This document shows positions 16,393 through 25,740 of a stretch of DNA of 64,000 nt, piece after piece. Both the position numbers and the translations under genes were made by a program. This DNA comes from CBDUEV01 sp965366365. Lineage in GTDB: Bacteria > Actinomycetota > Acidimicrobiia > Spongiisociales > JAENVV01. The stretch is from positions 24,112 through 88,111 of the forward strand of contig CBDUEV010000005.1 of assembly GCA_965366365.1 (NCBI GenBank), written 5' to 3'. The number at the start of each line of letters is the position of its first letter. Position 1 is the stretch's first letter. The notes beneath the pieces are model-generated. The model saw only the letters and a program-made list of their open reading frames with translations. It was not told where the DNA came from and did not search any database.

Positions 16393-17421
16393 ATGCATCA
16401 GAGACCAGACCCCGAACATGGGAAAGCCCGATATCACGAGCCCGTTATGGCAGAGGAAACGATCGAGATGTTCAAAGAGATCAGCCAAGGGATCCTCGTT
16501 GACGCCACTTTCGGTGGCGGGGGCCACACTCGCCGTCTCCTCGAGGCGCTCGGCGACGGTGTCCGCTTCCTGGCCTTCGATCGCGACCCGGATGCAGCCC
16601 GCAATCTGCCGCCTGTCGAGCCGGCCGACGAGGCACCATCGAAGTCCCAGCCGGACGACGGGCTCTCCTGGGGTCGTCTGAAAGACGGGCTCTCCTGGGG
16701 CCGAGTCGGCCTCGTCCAACGCAGTTTTGGCGAAATCGAAACCGTCCTCGACGAGGAAGGGATCGAGACGATCGCCGGCGCCCTGTTCGATCTGGGCGTC
16801 TCAAGTCACCAACTCGATCAGCCAGAACGCGGCTTCTCCTACAAGCGTTCGGGTCCGCTGGACATGCGGATGGGCCCGGACGCGCCGTATTCTGCTGACG
16901 AGCTCGTGAACGAATGGCCCGAAGCCGATCTGGCCAGGGTCATTCATCGGTACGGAGAGGAGCGCTTCGCCCGTCGTATTGCACGAGAGATCGTCCAGGC
17001 GCGTCCGATCGTCGATACCGAACATCTCGCCGACGTCGTCAAGACTGCCGTCCCGGCAGCCACGCGTCGCACTGGTGGGCATCCTGCTCGCCGAACGTTC
17101 CAGGCACTTCGGATCGCCGTCAACGACGAGCTCGGAGAGCTGGAAAGAGGACTGGAAGGCGCCCTGTCTCGCCTGGCTGACAACGGTCGATGCGTAGTGA
17201 TCTCCTACCACTCGCTGGAAGACCGGATTGTCAAACAACGATTCGCACAGGGCGCCCAGGGCTGCATCTGCCCTCCCGACCTCCCCGTGTGCGGATGCGG
17301 CCGGACGGCCGAACTCCGCCTCGTCAACCGGCGGGCGATCCGTCCTTCCGAGGAGGAAGTCGCTCGCAACCCCAGGGCCCGGAGCGCGATTTTGCGCGCC
17401 GTCGAAAAGGTGGCGGCATGA
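16393..17421 (+). CDS. rsmH: 16S rRNA (cytosine(1402)-N(4))-methyltransferase
   Basis: This 342-residue SAM-dependent enzyme methylates C1402 of 16S rRNA. It has YHEPVMAEE at residues 14-22, the SAM site DATFGGGGHT (37-46), FDLGVSSHQLD, and the C-terminal ISYHSLEDRIVKQRF. The ATG at 16393 follows GGGGGG. Between the second strand (FDRDPDAA) and LVQRSFGEI there is an extra ~30-residue segment, in which a DGLSWGR heptapeptide occurs twice (bases 16657-16673 and 16684-16700, 27-base period). The stop overlaps ftsL as ATGA. Confidence 0.96.
   Translation: MHQRPDPEHGKARYHEPVMAEETIEMFKEISQGILVDATFGGGGHTRRLLEALGDGVRFLAFDRDPDAARNLPPVEPADEAPSKSQPDDGLSWGRLKDGLSWGRVGLVQRSFGEIETVLDEEGIETIAGALFDLGVSSHQLDQPERGFSYKRSGPLDMRMGPDAPYSADELVNEWPEADLARVIHRYGEERFARRIAREIVQARPIVDTEHLADVVKTAVPAATRRTGGHPARRTFQALRIAVNDELGELERGLEGALSRLADNGRCVVISYHSLEDRIVKQRFAQGAQGCICPPDLPVCGCGRTAELRLVNRRAIRPSEEEVARNPRARSAILRAVEKVAA
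16657..16710 (+). repeat. In-frame 27-base tandem duplication inside rsmH
   Basis: A 17-base identical core (16657-16673 and 16684-16700) repeats with a 27-base period, giving DGLSWGR-LK-DGLSWGR in the protein. It falls in a variable loop, so the enzyme need not be damaged. Confidence 0.8.
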
Positions 17422-17825
17422 CCGCCGCACGCCCCCTCACCACGCAGCCCCGCTCAGCCGGCATGCGCGTCGTTCAGGGCCGCCGATCCGTGCGACCCCG
17501 CGTCGGAGCATGGATCCTCTATACGGTGGTCGCCGCCGTGGCGTTCTTCGGGTTGATCTACAGTCAAACCCGGCTCAACGCCCGCGCCATCGAGATCAAC
17601 GAGCTCCAGCAGGCGATCGAGGTGGAACAGGAACGCTACGAAAGCCTGCAACTCCAGGTGGCTCGCCTCGAGTCTCCCTCCCTCGTCGTCCCGGCGGCCG
17701 AGGAACTGGGAATGGTTTTCCCCACAGATATGGTGGCTCTCACCGCATCCGGCGTCGTCGGAACCCACCAGGGCGCCGGAGAGCGATTGGCAGAGTTGGA
17801 ATCAGTCCTGACGGCGGCGCCATGA
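17418..17825 (+). CDS. ftsL: FtsL-like divisome protein
   Basis: This 135-residue bitopic protein has a basic N-terminal cytoplasmic part, one membrane helix (about residues 36-53, ILYTVVAAVAFFGLIYSQ) and then a coiled-coil-forming periplasmic segment (INELQQAIEVEQERYESLQLQVARLES). Position between rsmH and pbpB and this topology identify it as FtsL, which activates FtsWI together with FtsB and FtsQ. Sequence conservation in FtsL is always low. Both ends overlap neighbouring frames as ATGA. Confidence 0.85.
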   Translation: MTAARPLTTQPRSAGMRVVQGRRSVRPRVGAWILYTVVAAVAFFGLIYSQTRLNARAIEINELQQAIEVEQERYESLQLQVARLESPSLVVPAAEELGMVFPTDMVALTASGVVGTHQGAGERLAELESVLTAAP

Positions 17826-17932
17826 GTGCCCCCGCTCCGGACCCGAAGATGGCCCGACCTGGCGCTGGCGGCCGCAGTCCCATGGGTGGGCGACCACCCG
17901 GCCGTGCCTGCCCGGTCAGGCCGGGCCGCTAG
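17822..17932 (+). CDS. Candidate 36-residue Pro/Gly/Arg-rich peptide between ftsL and pbpB
   Basis: An ATG overlapping the ftsL stop (ATGA) opens a 36-codon frame (MSAPAPDPKMARPGAGGRSP and on) that ends 2 bases before the pbpB ATG. It exactly fills the gap between two coupled genes, so it could keep ribosomes running into pbpB or encode a short peptide. The composition is disorder-like and common in GC-rich DNA, so it may be non-functional. Confidence 0.3.
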   Translation: MSAPAPDPKMARPGAGGRSPMGGRPPGRACPVRPGR

Positions 17933-17934
17933 TC

Positions 17935-19695
17935 ATGCGCGGGGCTGGCCCCGCTTCATCCGGCCGCGCCAAGAACGGCCGAACCAAATCGAGTCGTGGT
18001 AAGTCGCCGCGCCGTAGTCGGTGGCGAGGACCCGACCTTCGAATCGTCGCAGTAGGCCTCGTCATGGTGTTGGCCTGGGTCGGCGTCGGACTCCAGCTCT
18101 TCCGGATCCAGGTCGTCGAAGCCGAAGAGTACCGGGGCCGGGCACTCGACCAACGACAGCGAGAGGTGTTGCTGGCCGCGGATCGTGGAGCGATCTTCGA
18201 CCGAAACGGCCGTCAGCTGGCGGTCACCATCAAGTCCTGGTCGGTGATCGCCAACCCCCGCCAGGTCGAAGACCCGATCGTGACGGCTCGCCTGGTGGCG
18301 GCCGCCCTCGACCTCGATCCCGACGTGCTCACCGAGAAACTCAGTCGCGACGCCGGGTACGTGTTCTTGGCTCGGCAACTCGAAGAGCCCGAGATCCAGT
18401 CGCTCAAGGAGGCCGAGCTGCCGGGAATCTTCTTCGAAGAGGAGCCCAAGCGGGCCTATCCGGCCGGGTCTCTGGCTGCCCAGGTGCTGGGCTTCGTCAA
18501 CATCGACGGCGAAGGCATCGAGGGGCTCGAGGCGTTCTACGACGAAGAGCTGGCGGGCGAGCCCGGCTACCTCCTCAACGAGCAAGATCCGCTCGGTCGG
18601 CCGATCCCGCAGGGTGAATACCAGATCCAACCGGCCGAGCCGGGCAGCAACCTGGTGTTGACCCTGGACCTGAGCATCCAATTCATGGCCGAGCAGGCGT
18701 GCGTCAATGCCATCGAGATCACCGCCGCCAAGGCATGTACGATCGTCGTGCTCGACCCCCACACCGGCGAAGTGCTCGCCATGGCCGTCGTGCCGACCTT
18801 CGATCCTTCCGACCGTTCCGGGGTCGATCCCGAGGTCTTCCAGAATCGGGCGGTGCGCTACGTCTACGAGCCGGGATCCACCCAGAAGCTCGTCACGGTG
18901 GCGGCAGCCATCGAAGAAGGCGCCGTCACATGGGAGTCGACGTTCAACGTTCCGTACTCGATCGACGTCGCCGACCAGACGTTCGAGGAGTACGGAAGTT
19001 CGCGCCCCGACCTGACGCTGTCGGTGAAGGACATCGTGACCCGCTCGTCCAACGTCGGTACGATCCTGGTCCAGCAGAGGCTCGGCAACCAACCGCTCCG
19101 CGACTACCTGAACGCGTTTGGTTACGGTCAGAAGACCGGTGTCGACTACTCGGGTGAGTCCGGTGGTGCCGTCTCGGTCGATCCTTCCTGTGGCTCCTGT
19201 ACGGCGTCGGCGGCCATCGGCTACTCCGTGTCGGCGACCCCCCTCCAGATGGCGGCGGTCTACGGAACCATCGCCAACGACGGAATCTGGGTCAAGCCGC
19301 ATCTCGTGGCCGACATCGTCGATGGCGAAGGCGTCACCCACCCGGTGGAGCCCGAGACCCGCCAGGTGGTCTCCGCCGAAACGGCCGTCACGATGCGATT
19401 CCTGCTGCGCAACGTCGTCGACGAAGGAACCGGCACGCGTGCCGCCGTCCCCGGCTACAGCGTGGGAGGTAAGACCGGGACCACCGAGAAGGCTGCCGAG
19501 GGCGGCGGGTACACCTCGGACAACATCGCCAGCTTCATCGGGATGGCCCCGATAGGGGATCCTGAACTGGTGGTGGCAGTGGTGATCGACACGCCCATCA
19601 ACGGGAACACCGGAGGCGCCGCCGCCGCCCCGGCCTTCGCCGAAGTCATGGAAAAGGCATTGCATCATCTCGGGGTTCAGCGTGACGCCGAGTAG
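17935..19695 (+). CDS. ftsI: Septal peptidoglycan transpeptidase (FtsI/PbpB)
   Basis: This 586-residue class B penicillin-binding protein has a basic N-terminal tail and a membrane helix (about residues 39-59). A pedestal domain with the RGAIFDRNG motif follows. The transpeptidase domain carries SxxK at Ser315 (STQK), SxN at 371-373 (SSN) and KTGT at 513-516. It cross-links septal peptidoglycan with FtsW. No PASTA domains are present. STQK replaces the more common STFK, which is compatible with activity. It overlaps murE by 14 bases. Confidence 0.95.
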   Translation: MRGAGPASSGRAKNGRTKSSRGKSPRRSRWRGPDLRIVAVGLVMVLAWVGVGLQLFRIQVVEAEEYRGRALDQRQREVLLAADRGAIFDRNGRQLAVTIKSWSVIANPRQVEDPIVTARLVAAALDLDPDVLTEKLSRDAGYVFLARQLEEPEIQSLKEAELPGIFFEEEPKRAYPAGSLAAQVLGFVNIDGEGIEGLEAFYDEELAGEPGYLLNEQDPLGRPIPQGEYQIQPAEPGSNLVLTLDLSIQFMAEQACVNAIEITAAKACTIVVLDPHTGEVLAMAVVPTFDPSDRSGVDPEVFQNRAVRYVYEPGSTQKLVTVAAAIEEGAVTWESTFNVPYSIDVADQTFEEYGSSRPDLTLSVKDIVTRSSNVGTILVQQRLGNQPLRDYLNAFGYGQKTGVDYSGESGGAVSVDPSCGSCTASAAIGYSVSATPLQMAAVYGTIANDGIWVKPHLVADIVDGEGVTHPVEPETRQVVSAETAVTMRFLLRNVVDEGTGTRAAVPGYSVGGKTGTTEKAAEGGGYTSDNIASFIGMAPIGDPELVVAVVIDTPINGNTGGAAAAPAFAEVMEKALHHLGVQRDAE

Positions 19696-21124
19696 CACGC
19701 TCGAAGAGTTGGCCGAGGTGACCTCGGGTACCGTCCGCGGCGACGCCTCCACGGTGGTCACCGACGTCACCCACGACAGCCGGCAGGCAACCGACGGATT
19801 CCTCTTCGTGGCGGTGCGCGGCATGACCGCAGACGGACATGCCTACGTTGAGCAGGCCGCCGAGGGAGGCGCCAGCGCCGTGTGCGTCGAAGACTTCCAG
19901 CAGGTGTCCATTCCCCAGCTCCGGGTGGCCGACACCAGAGCGGCCCTCTCCGTCCTCGCCTCCACGGTGCACGGTGACCCGTCTTTGCGGCTCCGCCTGG
20001 TGGGCATCACCGGCACGAACGGGAAGACGACCGTTGCCCACATGGTGGAATCCATCACCCGCGCCGCCGGACTCTCGTCGGGAGTGATCGGCACCATCGG
20101 AGCCCGAAGTGGCGATCGGGCCCTCGAGATCGGACGAACGACACCGGAGTCGACCGACCTGCAGAGGATGCTGGCTTTCATGGTCGGCGACCAGGTCGAC
20201 GTCGTGGCCATGGAAGTGTCCTCGCATGCGCTGTCATTGGGCCGGGTCGCCGGTACTCGATTCGAGGTCGGAGCTTTCACCAACCTCTCCCAGGACCACC
20301 TCGACTTCCATTCCGACATGGAGAGCTACTTCGCCGCCAAGGCTGCGATGTTCGGCCAAGCCCGTCACGCCGTGATCAACATCGACTCGCCGTGGGGCGC
20401 ACGCCTCGTCGGCATGGTCGACATCCCGGTGACCACCGTCGGGGCGGGGGGAGTCCTCCGGCCGAGCGAGGTCGTCTCCACCCTCTCGGGCTCCACGTTC
20501 CGTCTGACCGGCCAGGAGACGGAGTTGGAGATCACCCTGCCTCTCCCCGGGGGCTTCAACGTATCCAACGCAGCGGTGGCAGCCGGATGCGCGCTGATCC
20601 TGGGCATGCCGGCGGACGCCATCGAACGCGGTCTGGCCGCCGTGACCTCCGTCGCCGGCCGCTTCGAGGTCATTCAACACGCCGGCGATTTCGGGGTCGT
20701 GGTGGATTACGCCCACACACCGGACGGGATCGAGGCCGTGATTGCCGCCACCCGGGCGATGACCAGCGGACGAGTGATCGCGCTCGTGGGAGCCGGGGGC
20801 AACCGGGATCGCGGCAAGCGGCCGCTCATGGGAGCAGCCGGTGCCCACGCCGATCTCCTCTGGGTGACTTCGGATAACCCCAGATCGGAGGATCCAGCTG
20901 CCATCATCTCTGAGGTGATGCAGGGAGTAGAAGTGGGCACGGACGTGCGAGTCGAGCCGGACCGCGCTGCGGCGATCGCCGGAGCGATCGGCGAGGCGAG
21001 GTCGGGCGACACCGTGCTCATCCTCGGCAAGGGCCACGAGCAGGGCCAGGATCTCGGCAACCGGGTCATCCCGTTCGACGACCGCCAGGTGGCCCGTTCG
21101 GTGCTGGGGGGTGGTGGCTCGTGA
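19682..21124 (+). CDS. murE: UDP-MurNAc-L-Ala-D-Glu:meso-diaminopimelate ligase
   Basis: This 480-residue Mur ligase has an N-terminal UDP-binding domain and an ATP loop TGTNGKTT at 110-117. The central domain carries the TTPES and AMEVSSHAL motifs. The C-terminal domain has DNPR at 398-401, the signature of meso-DAP (not lysine) addition. It starts with a GTG inside the end of pbpB and is coupled to mraY by GTGA. The next gene is mraY, so the usual murF is missing here. Confidence 0.96.
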   Translation: MTPSSTLEELAEVTSGTVRGDASTVVTDVTHDSRQATDGFLFVAVRGMTADGHAYVEQAAEGGASAVCVEDFQQVSIPQLRVADTRAALSVLASTVHGDPSLRLRLVGITGTNGKTTVAHMVESITRAAGLSSGVIGTIGARSGDRALEIGRTTPESTDLQRMLAFMVGDQVDVVAMEVSSHALSLGRVAGTRFEVGAFTNLSQDHLDFHSDMESYFAAKAAMFGQARHAVINIDSPWGARLVGMVDIPVTTVGAGGVLRPSEVVSTLSGSTFRLTGQETELEITLPLPGGFNVSNAAVAAGCALILGMPADAIERGLAAVTSVAGRFEVIQHAGDFGVVVDYAHTPDGIEAVIAATRAMTSGRVIALVGAGGNRDRGKRPLMGAAGAHADLLWVTSDNPRSEDPAAIISEVMQGVEVGTDVRVEPDRAAAIAGAIGEARSGDTVLILGKGHEQGQDLGNRVIPFDDRQVARSVLGGGGS

Positions 21125-22188
21125 TCAGCATGTTCAGCGCGGCAGCCCTGGCGTTTCTGATCTCGATCGGGACAACGCCCTACGCCATCAAAGTCCTCCG
21201 GAGTCGCAACATCGGCCAGTTCATCCAGCAGGAGGTCGAAGGCCACTCCCACAAACACGGCACGCCGACCATGGGGGGCATCGTCATCGCCTTTGCCGTC
21301 CTGGCTGGTTATCTCGCCTCCCACGTGACGTTCTGGACCCGGAGTTCGGGGTTTGGGCTCGGTTTCATCGACCTCACCCGAGGCGGCCTGCTCGCCATCT
21401 TCGCCTTCGTGGGAATGGGCATCATCGGACTCCTCGATGACTACAAGAAGGTCTCAGAGGAACGGAACCTGGGCCTCAACAAACGCAGCAAATTCGGAGG
21501 TCAGCTGCTGATCGCCGGTGTCTTCGCCTGGGGCCTGGAGGCAAGCGACATGGTCCTCGACATCTCGTTCACCCGGGGCCTCGGCCTCGATCTCCCACTG
21601 TGGATCTTCATCATCTGGGTCTTGCTGGCCCTCACGGCCACGGCCAATGCGGTGAACATCACCGACGGACTCGACGGGCTCGCCTCCGGATCGAGTGCGC
21701 TGGTGTTCTCCGCTTACATGATCATCACGTTTTGGATCTTCAGAAACCCCGACTTCTACGGCTCGTTCCTCGCCCAGGAGCTATCCGCCCTGGACCTCGC
21801 CCGGTTTGCGGCGGCCATGGCCGGGGCCAGTCTGGGGTTCCTATGGTGGAACACCGCCCCCGCCCAGATTTTCATGGGTGATGTAGGGAGCCAGTCGTTG
21901 GGAGGGGGCCTCGCCGCCTTGGCGCTGCTGACCAACACGCATCTGCTACTGCCGATCCTCGGCGGTCTGTTCGTCTTCGAAACGGTCACCGTGATCATGC
22001 AGATCGCCAGCTTCCGGCTCTTCGGCAAGCGGATCTTCCGGATTGCGCCGATCCACCACCACTTCGAGAGGGTCGGTTGGCCCGAAACCACCATCATCGT
22101 CCGGTTCTGGATCATCAGCGCGATCTGTGTGGCCGCCGGAGTCGGGATCTTCTACGGAGACTTCGTGACCTCGGGGTTGATCGAATGA
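21121..22188 (+). CDS. mraY: Phospho-N-acetylmuramoyl-pentapeptide transferase
   Basis: This 355-residue integral membrane enzyme with about ten helices makes lipid I by moving phospho-MurNAc-pentapeptide to undecaprenyl phosphate. Signature segments are HKHGTPTMGG, GLLDDYKK (catalytic Asp pair), NAVNITDGLDGLASG, FMGDVGSQSLGG and the histidine loop APIHHHFE. The GTG overlaps the murE stop. Confidence 0.97.
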   Translation: MISMFSAAALAFLISIGTTPYAIKVLRSRNIGQFIQQEVEGHSHKHGTPTMGGIVIAFAVLAGYLASHVTFWTRSSGFGLGFIDLTRGGLLAIFAFVGMGIIGLLDDYKKVSEERNLGLNKRSKFGGQLLIAGVFAWGLEASDMVLDISFTRGLGLDLPLWIFIIWVLLALTATANAVNITDGLDGLASGSSALVFSAYMIITFWIFRNPDFYGSFLAQELSALDLARFAAAMAGASLGFLWWNTAPAQIFMGDVGSQSLGGGLAALALLTNTHLLLPILGGLFVFETVTVIMQIASFRLFGKRIFRIAPIHHHFERVGWPETTIIVRFWIISAICVAAGVGIFYGDFVTSGLIE

Positions 22189-23480
22189 GGCTCCTCATCC
22201 TTGGCGCGGCGATTTCGGGAGCTGCCGCAGGCCGGCTCGCCCAGCGGGTCGGTGACCAGCCCACCGTCTACGACAGCGACCCGAACCGTGGGTCCGAGTT
22301 GATCGCGGCGGGAATCCCTTTCGTGGCGGGACAGTGGTCGTTCGAGATACTCGACGGTATCGACGCGGTGGTGACCAGCCCGGGCATCCCGGAACGGAGC
22401 CGGCCGATCATCGATGCGCTGGAGGCCCGCCTACCCGTGTGGAGTGAGCTCGAGTATGCCTGGCGGCATCTGGACGCTCCCGTGGTGGCCGTGACGGGTA
22501 CCAACGGCAAGACCACCGTCACGTCGCTGATCGCCGAGATGGCAGAACGCGATGGGAGGAGGACCGTGGCGGCAGGCAACATCGGCGTCGCCCTGTCCGA
22601 CGTGGCGGACCAGGCATGGGACGTGGTGGTGGCCGAAGTGTCGAGTTTTCAGCTGCGTTTTGCGGAGACGTTCCATCCGGTCGTGGCGGTGGTGCTCAAC
22701 GTGGCCCACGACCACTTGGATTGGCACGGTTCCTATCAAGCTTACGCCGATGCCAAGGCCCGCATCTTCGAACACCAGACCACGGACGACACGCTCGTCT
22801 ACGACTTCGACGACGAAGGAGCAGCTCTCCTGGCCGGTCGGGCGGCCTCGTCGTTGGTGGCGGTGAGCGGGAGAGCGGCCCCGACCGGAGGTTTCGGGGT
22901 TGTTGGTGAAGATCTCAATGCCGGGTCGGCTGTCGTCCCCCTACGTGACATCAAGGTCGGCGATCCTGCCTATCTCATGGATCTGGCGGCAGCCGGCGCC
23001 GCCGCGTCGGCCATCGGGGTCTCCGCGACCGCCATCGCCGAAACGGTCCGGGCCTTCGAGCCGGGCGAGCATCGCCGTCAGGTGGTGGCCGAAGTCGACG
23101 GCGTGCGGTGGATCAACGACTCCAAGGCCACCAATCCCCACGCCGCCCTGGCCGCCATTCGCTCGTACCCCTCGGTCGTCCTCATCGCGGGCGGAAGGAA
23201 CAAGGACCTCGACATCACACCGCTCGCCACCGCGCCGCACGTTCGACACCTGCTGGCCATCGGCGAGGGCGCCGACGATTTGCTGGCGGCCGCCGACCGA
23301 CCCGCCGAGCGAGCTGCCGACCTGCCCGCCGCCGTGCGACGCGCCGGCGAACTCGCCCAACCGGGCGACGTGGTTCTGCTCTCACCTGGCTGCGCCAGTT
23401 TCGACATGTTCGACGACTACAAGGCGCGTGGTGAGGCGTTCCAGGAGGCCGTTCTGACCTGGGCGGGGGAGAGATCGTGA
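22185..23480 (+). CDS. murD: UDP-MurNAc-L-alanine:D-glutamate ligase
   Basis: This 431-residue Mur ligase starts MRLLILGAAISGAAAG. The ATP loop TGTNGKTT lies at 104-111, followed by EVSSFQL, HDHLDWHGS and a C-terminal domain with NDSKATNPHA. Domain order matches MurD, which adds D-glutamate. The ATG overlaps the mraY stop (ATGA), which fixes the start against an upstream extension. Confidence 0.96.
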   Translation: MRLLILGAAISGAAAGRLAQRVGDQPTVYDSDPNRGSELIAAGIPFVAGQWSFEILDGIDAVVTSPGIPERSRPIIDALEARLPVWSELEYAWRHLDAPVVAVTGTNGKTTVTSLIAEMAERDGRRTVAAGNIGVALSDVADQAWDVVVAEVSSFQLRFAETFHPVVAVVLNVAHDHLDWHGSYQAYADAKARIFEHQTTDDTLVYDFDDEGAALLAGRAASSLVAVSGRAAPTGGFGVVGEDLNAGSAVVPLRDIKVGDPAYLMDLAAAGAAASAIGVSATAIAETVRAFEPGEHRRQVVAEVDGVRWINDSKATNPHAALAAIRSYPSVVLIAGGRNKDLDITPLATAPHVRHLLAIGEGADDLLAAADRPAERAADLPAAVRRAGELAQPGDVVLLSPGCASFDMFDDYKARGEAFQEAVLTWAGERS

Positions 23481-24649
23481 CAGCCGGAGTGACATCCATT
23501 TCGAAAGCGCGGGCACGTGCCCGCACGAAAGCCGAGACCCGTGTCGCCAACCACCGCACTGCCACGCTGCTGGTGGCGGTCGTGGCCATCCTGGCCGTCA
23601 TCGGACTCGGCGCCACTCTCTCTGCATCGTGGGTCGTCGACTTCGACAACGGCAACGCCTACTCCTCGTTCCTGAAGCAGGCCGGATGGCTCGGGGTGGG
23701 AAGCATCGCCATGCTGGTCGCCGCCCGCATCCCCTACCAGTGGTATCAACGGTTGGCGGTGCCGATCTTCGTCGTATCGATCGTGGGGCTGGTTGCCGTC
23801 CTGGCCTACGGTCACGAGGTATCGGGAGCCCAGCGGTGGCTGGTCCTCGGTCCTGTCCGACTCCAGCCATCGGAGCTCGCCAAGTTCGGAACCGTCGTGT
23901 TCCTGGCGGCCGTGCTCACGAAGAAGGAAAAGCTCCTCGGCGACTTCGGCCACTACGCCGTCCCCGTGGGCCTCTCTCTCGGCATCGTTACTCTGCTCAC
24001 CATTAAACAGCCTGACTTCGGGACGACCCTGGTGATCGCGGCCGGGGCGATGGTGGTCATCATGGCCTCGGCGACACCCATTCGCTATGTCCTGGCCACG
24101 CTCGGCATGGGGGCCATCGCCGCCGGGGCGTTGGCCGTGTCCCAGTCCTACCGACTCGCCCGCATCACCTCCTTCTTCGCAGAGAACCCGGACATTCTCG
24201 GAGACGGATACCAACTCGATCAAAGCCTCAAGGCGCTGGGGACGGGCGGTATGGTCGGCATCGGTCTCGGTGAGAGCCGAGCCCGGTGGTTGTTCCTTCC
24301 CAACGCGCATACCGACTTCATCTTCTCCATCATCGGGGAAGAGCTGGGGTTCATCGGCGCCGTCTTCATCTTGTTCCTGTTCGCGGGATTGTCGCTCCTC
24401 GGCATGGTCGTCTCGCTCCGCGCCCCCGATAGATTCGGTCGGCTCCTGGCGGCCGGGATCACCGCCTGGATAGTGGCGCAAGCCATCGTCAACATCGGCG
24501 GCGTGGTGGGCGTCCTGCCCATCAGTGGCATCGCCCTTCCGTTCGTCTCATACGGAGGGAGCGCCTTGCTGATGGCCATGGGAAGCATCGGCGTACTCAT
24601 CAACGTCGCCCGTCAGGGTCGCGTCGGCGGGATGCACCCCCGCCGATGA
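23477..24649 (+). CDS. ftsW: Lipid II polymerase FtsW (SEDS family)
   Basis: This 390-residue SEDS protein has about ten membrane helices, polymerises lipid II at the septum and partners with FtsI. A basic N-terminal tail (KARARARTKAETR) precedes the first helix. Family segments include GAQRWLVLGPVRLQPSELAK, the KQPDFGTTLV loop with its catalytic Asp, and ISGIALPFVSYGGSAL near the C-terminus. The GTG overlaps the murD stop. Confidence 0.96.
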   Translation: MTAGVTSISKARARARTKAETRVANHRTATLLVAVVAILAVIGLGATLSASWVVDFDNGNAYSSFLKQAGWLGVGSIAMLVAARIPYQWYQRLAVPIFVVSIVGLVAVLAYGHEVSGAQRWLVLGPVRLQPSELAKFGTVVFLAAVLTKKEKLLGDFGHYAVPVGLSLGIVTLLTIKQPDFGTTLVIAAGAMVVIMASATPIRYVLATLGMGAIAAGALAVSQSYRLARITSFFAENPDILGDGYQLDQSLKALGTGGMVGIGLGESRARWLFLPNAHTDFIFSIIGEELGFIGAVFILFLFAGLSLLGMVVSLRAPDRFGRLLAAGITAWIVAQAIVNIGGVVGVLPISGIALPFVSYGGSALLMAMGSIGVLINVARQGRVGGMHPRR

Positions 24650-25740
24650 GCTATGCCATCGCCGCGGCCGGGACGGGCGGTCATGTGTTTCCCGCGCTCG
24701 CCGTCGCCGAAGCTCTGGTCGAACGGGGAGTCGATCGATCCGCCATCGTCTTCTTCGGGGGGAAACGATTCGAAGCGACCGCCATACCGGAGGCCGGCTT
24801 TGAGCTCGTCACCCTCGATCTGGCCGGACTGAAACGATCGTTGACTCCGGCGAATCTCCGTCTCCCTCTGGTCGTGCGAAACGCGGCTCGAAGGGTTGCC
24901 AGAGAGTTGGACGAGCGTCGGACCTCGGTGCTGCTGGCAACCGGCGGATATGTGACAGTCCCGGCCGGGTGGGGTGCGCGGAAGGCCGACATTCCGTTCT
25001 TCGTGCAGGAGCAAAACGCCGTTCCGGGCCTCGCCAACCGGGTCATGAGCCGCTGGGCGGTGACGGCATTCTCGTCGTTCCCCGACACGCCCGGCCTGGT
25101 GCGGCCCGAGTACGTCGGCAATCCCGTTCGCGCCGACCTCGCCCGTTTCGATCGAGCCGAGTCCCTGCCGGCGGCGCGAGAACGCTACGGCCTCGAGGCC
25201 AACCTCCCCACACTGGGAGTCGTCGGTGGCAGTCTCGGGGCGCGGGCCATCAACGAGGCAATCGTGGAGATGGTGAAGCGCTGGCAGGGTGCCGCATTCC
25301 AAATCGTTCACCTCACGGGGCGGGCTCATGCCGAGTCCATCCGCGAGCAGGCGACCGGCTCCAGCGGGAATCCCCGAGGAATCAGGTGGAGCGTCGTACC
25401 ATTCGAGTCGGATATGCACCACTTCTTCGCCGCTTCGGATCTCCTCATCGCTCGCGCCGGGGGCATGGTCTCCGAGATCACCGCCACCGCCACACCCGCC
25501 ATCCTCATCCCCGGTGAGTTCGGCTCCGCAGGACATCAGCTCGGCTCCGCCGAGGTGCTCACTGCGGCGGGAGCGGCGGTGACCGTGATGGAGTCGGACC
25601 TCGCCGGGCTGGACGATGCGGTGAGCGAGCTTCTCTTCGACACGGACCGCCTGGACGACATGGCCGAGTCGTCGCGCCTCATCGGACGACCGCATGCGGC
25701 GCGGACGATCGCCGAACGAATGGTGGCGGCCCATGGCTGA
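24646..25740 (+). CDS. murG: UDP-GlcNAc:lipid I GlcNAc transferase
   Basis: This 364-residue GT-B enzyme makes lipid II. GTGGHVFPALA at the N-terminus is the lipid I-binding glycine loop. VQEQNAVPGLAN, VGGSLGARAINE and the C-terminal UDP-GlcNAc site (RAGGMVSEITATATPAILIP) are also present. It is coupled to ftsW by ATGA and overlaps murC by 8 bases. Confidence 0.96.
   Translation: MSYAIAAAGTGGHVFPALAVAEALVERGVDRSAIVFFGGKRFEATAIPEAGFELVTLDLAGLKRSLTPANLRLPLVVRNAARRVARELDERRTSVLLATGGYVTVPAGWGARKADIPFFVQEQNAVPGLANRVMSRWAVTAFSSFPDTPGLVRPEYVGNPVRADLARFDRAESLPAARERYGLEANLPTLGVVGGSLGARAINEAIVEMVKRWQGAAFQIVHLTGRAHAESIREQATGSSGNPRGIRWSVVPFESDMHHFFAASDLLIARAGGMVSEITATATPAILIPGEFGSAGHQLGSAEVLTAAGAAVTVMESDLAGLDDAVSELLFDTDRLDDMAESSRLIGRPHAARTIAERMVAAHG

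Noticed and set aside
17956..19824. A 622-codon open frame on the minus strand across ftsI
   Set aside because: It is the mirror of a clear FtsI gene in GC-rich DNA; its translation is rich in His, Arg, Gly and Asp with no domain.
19682..21124. A MurE-MurF fusion that would explain the absent murF
   Set aside because: The protein is 480 residues with one ATP loop and one C-terminal domain, the normal size for MurE alone.
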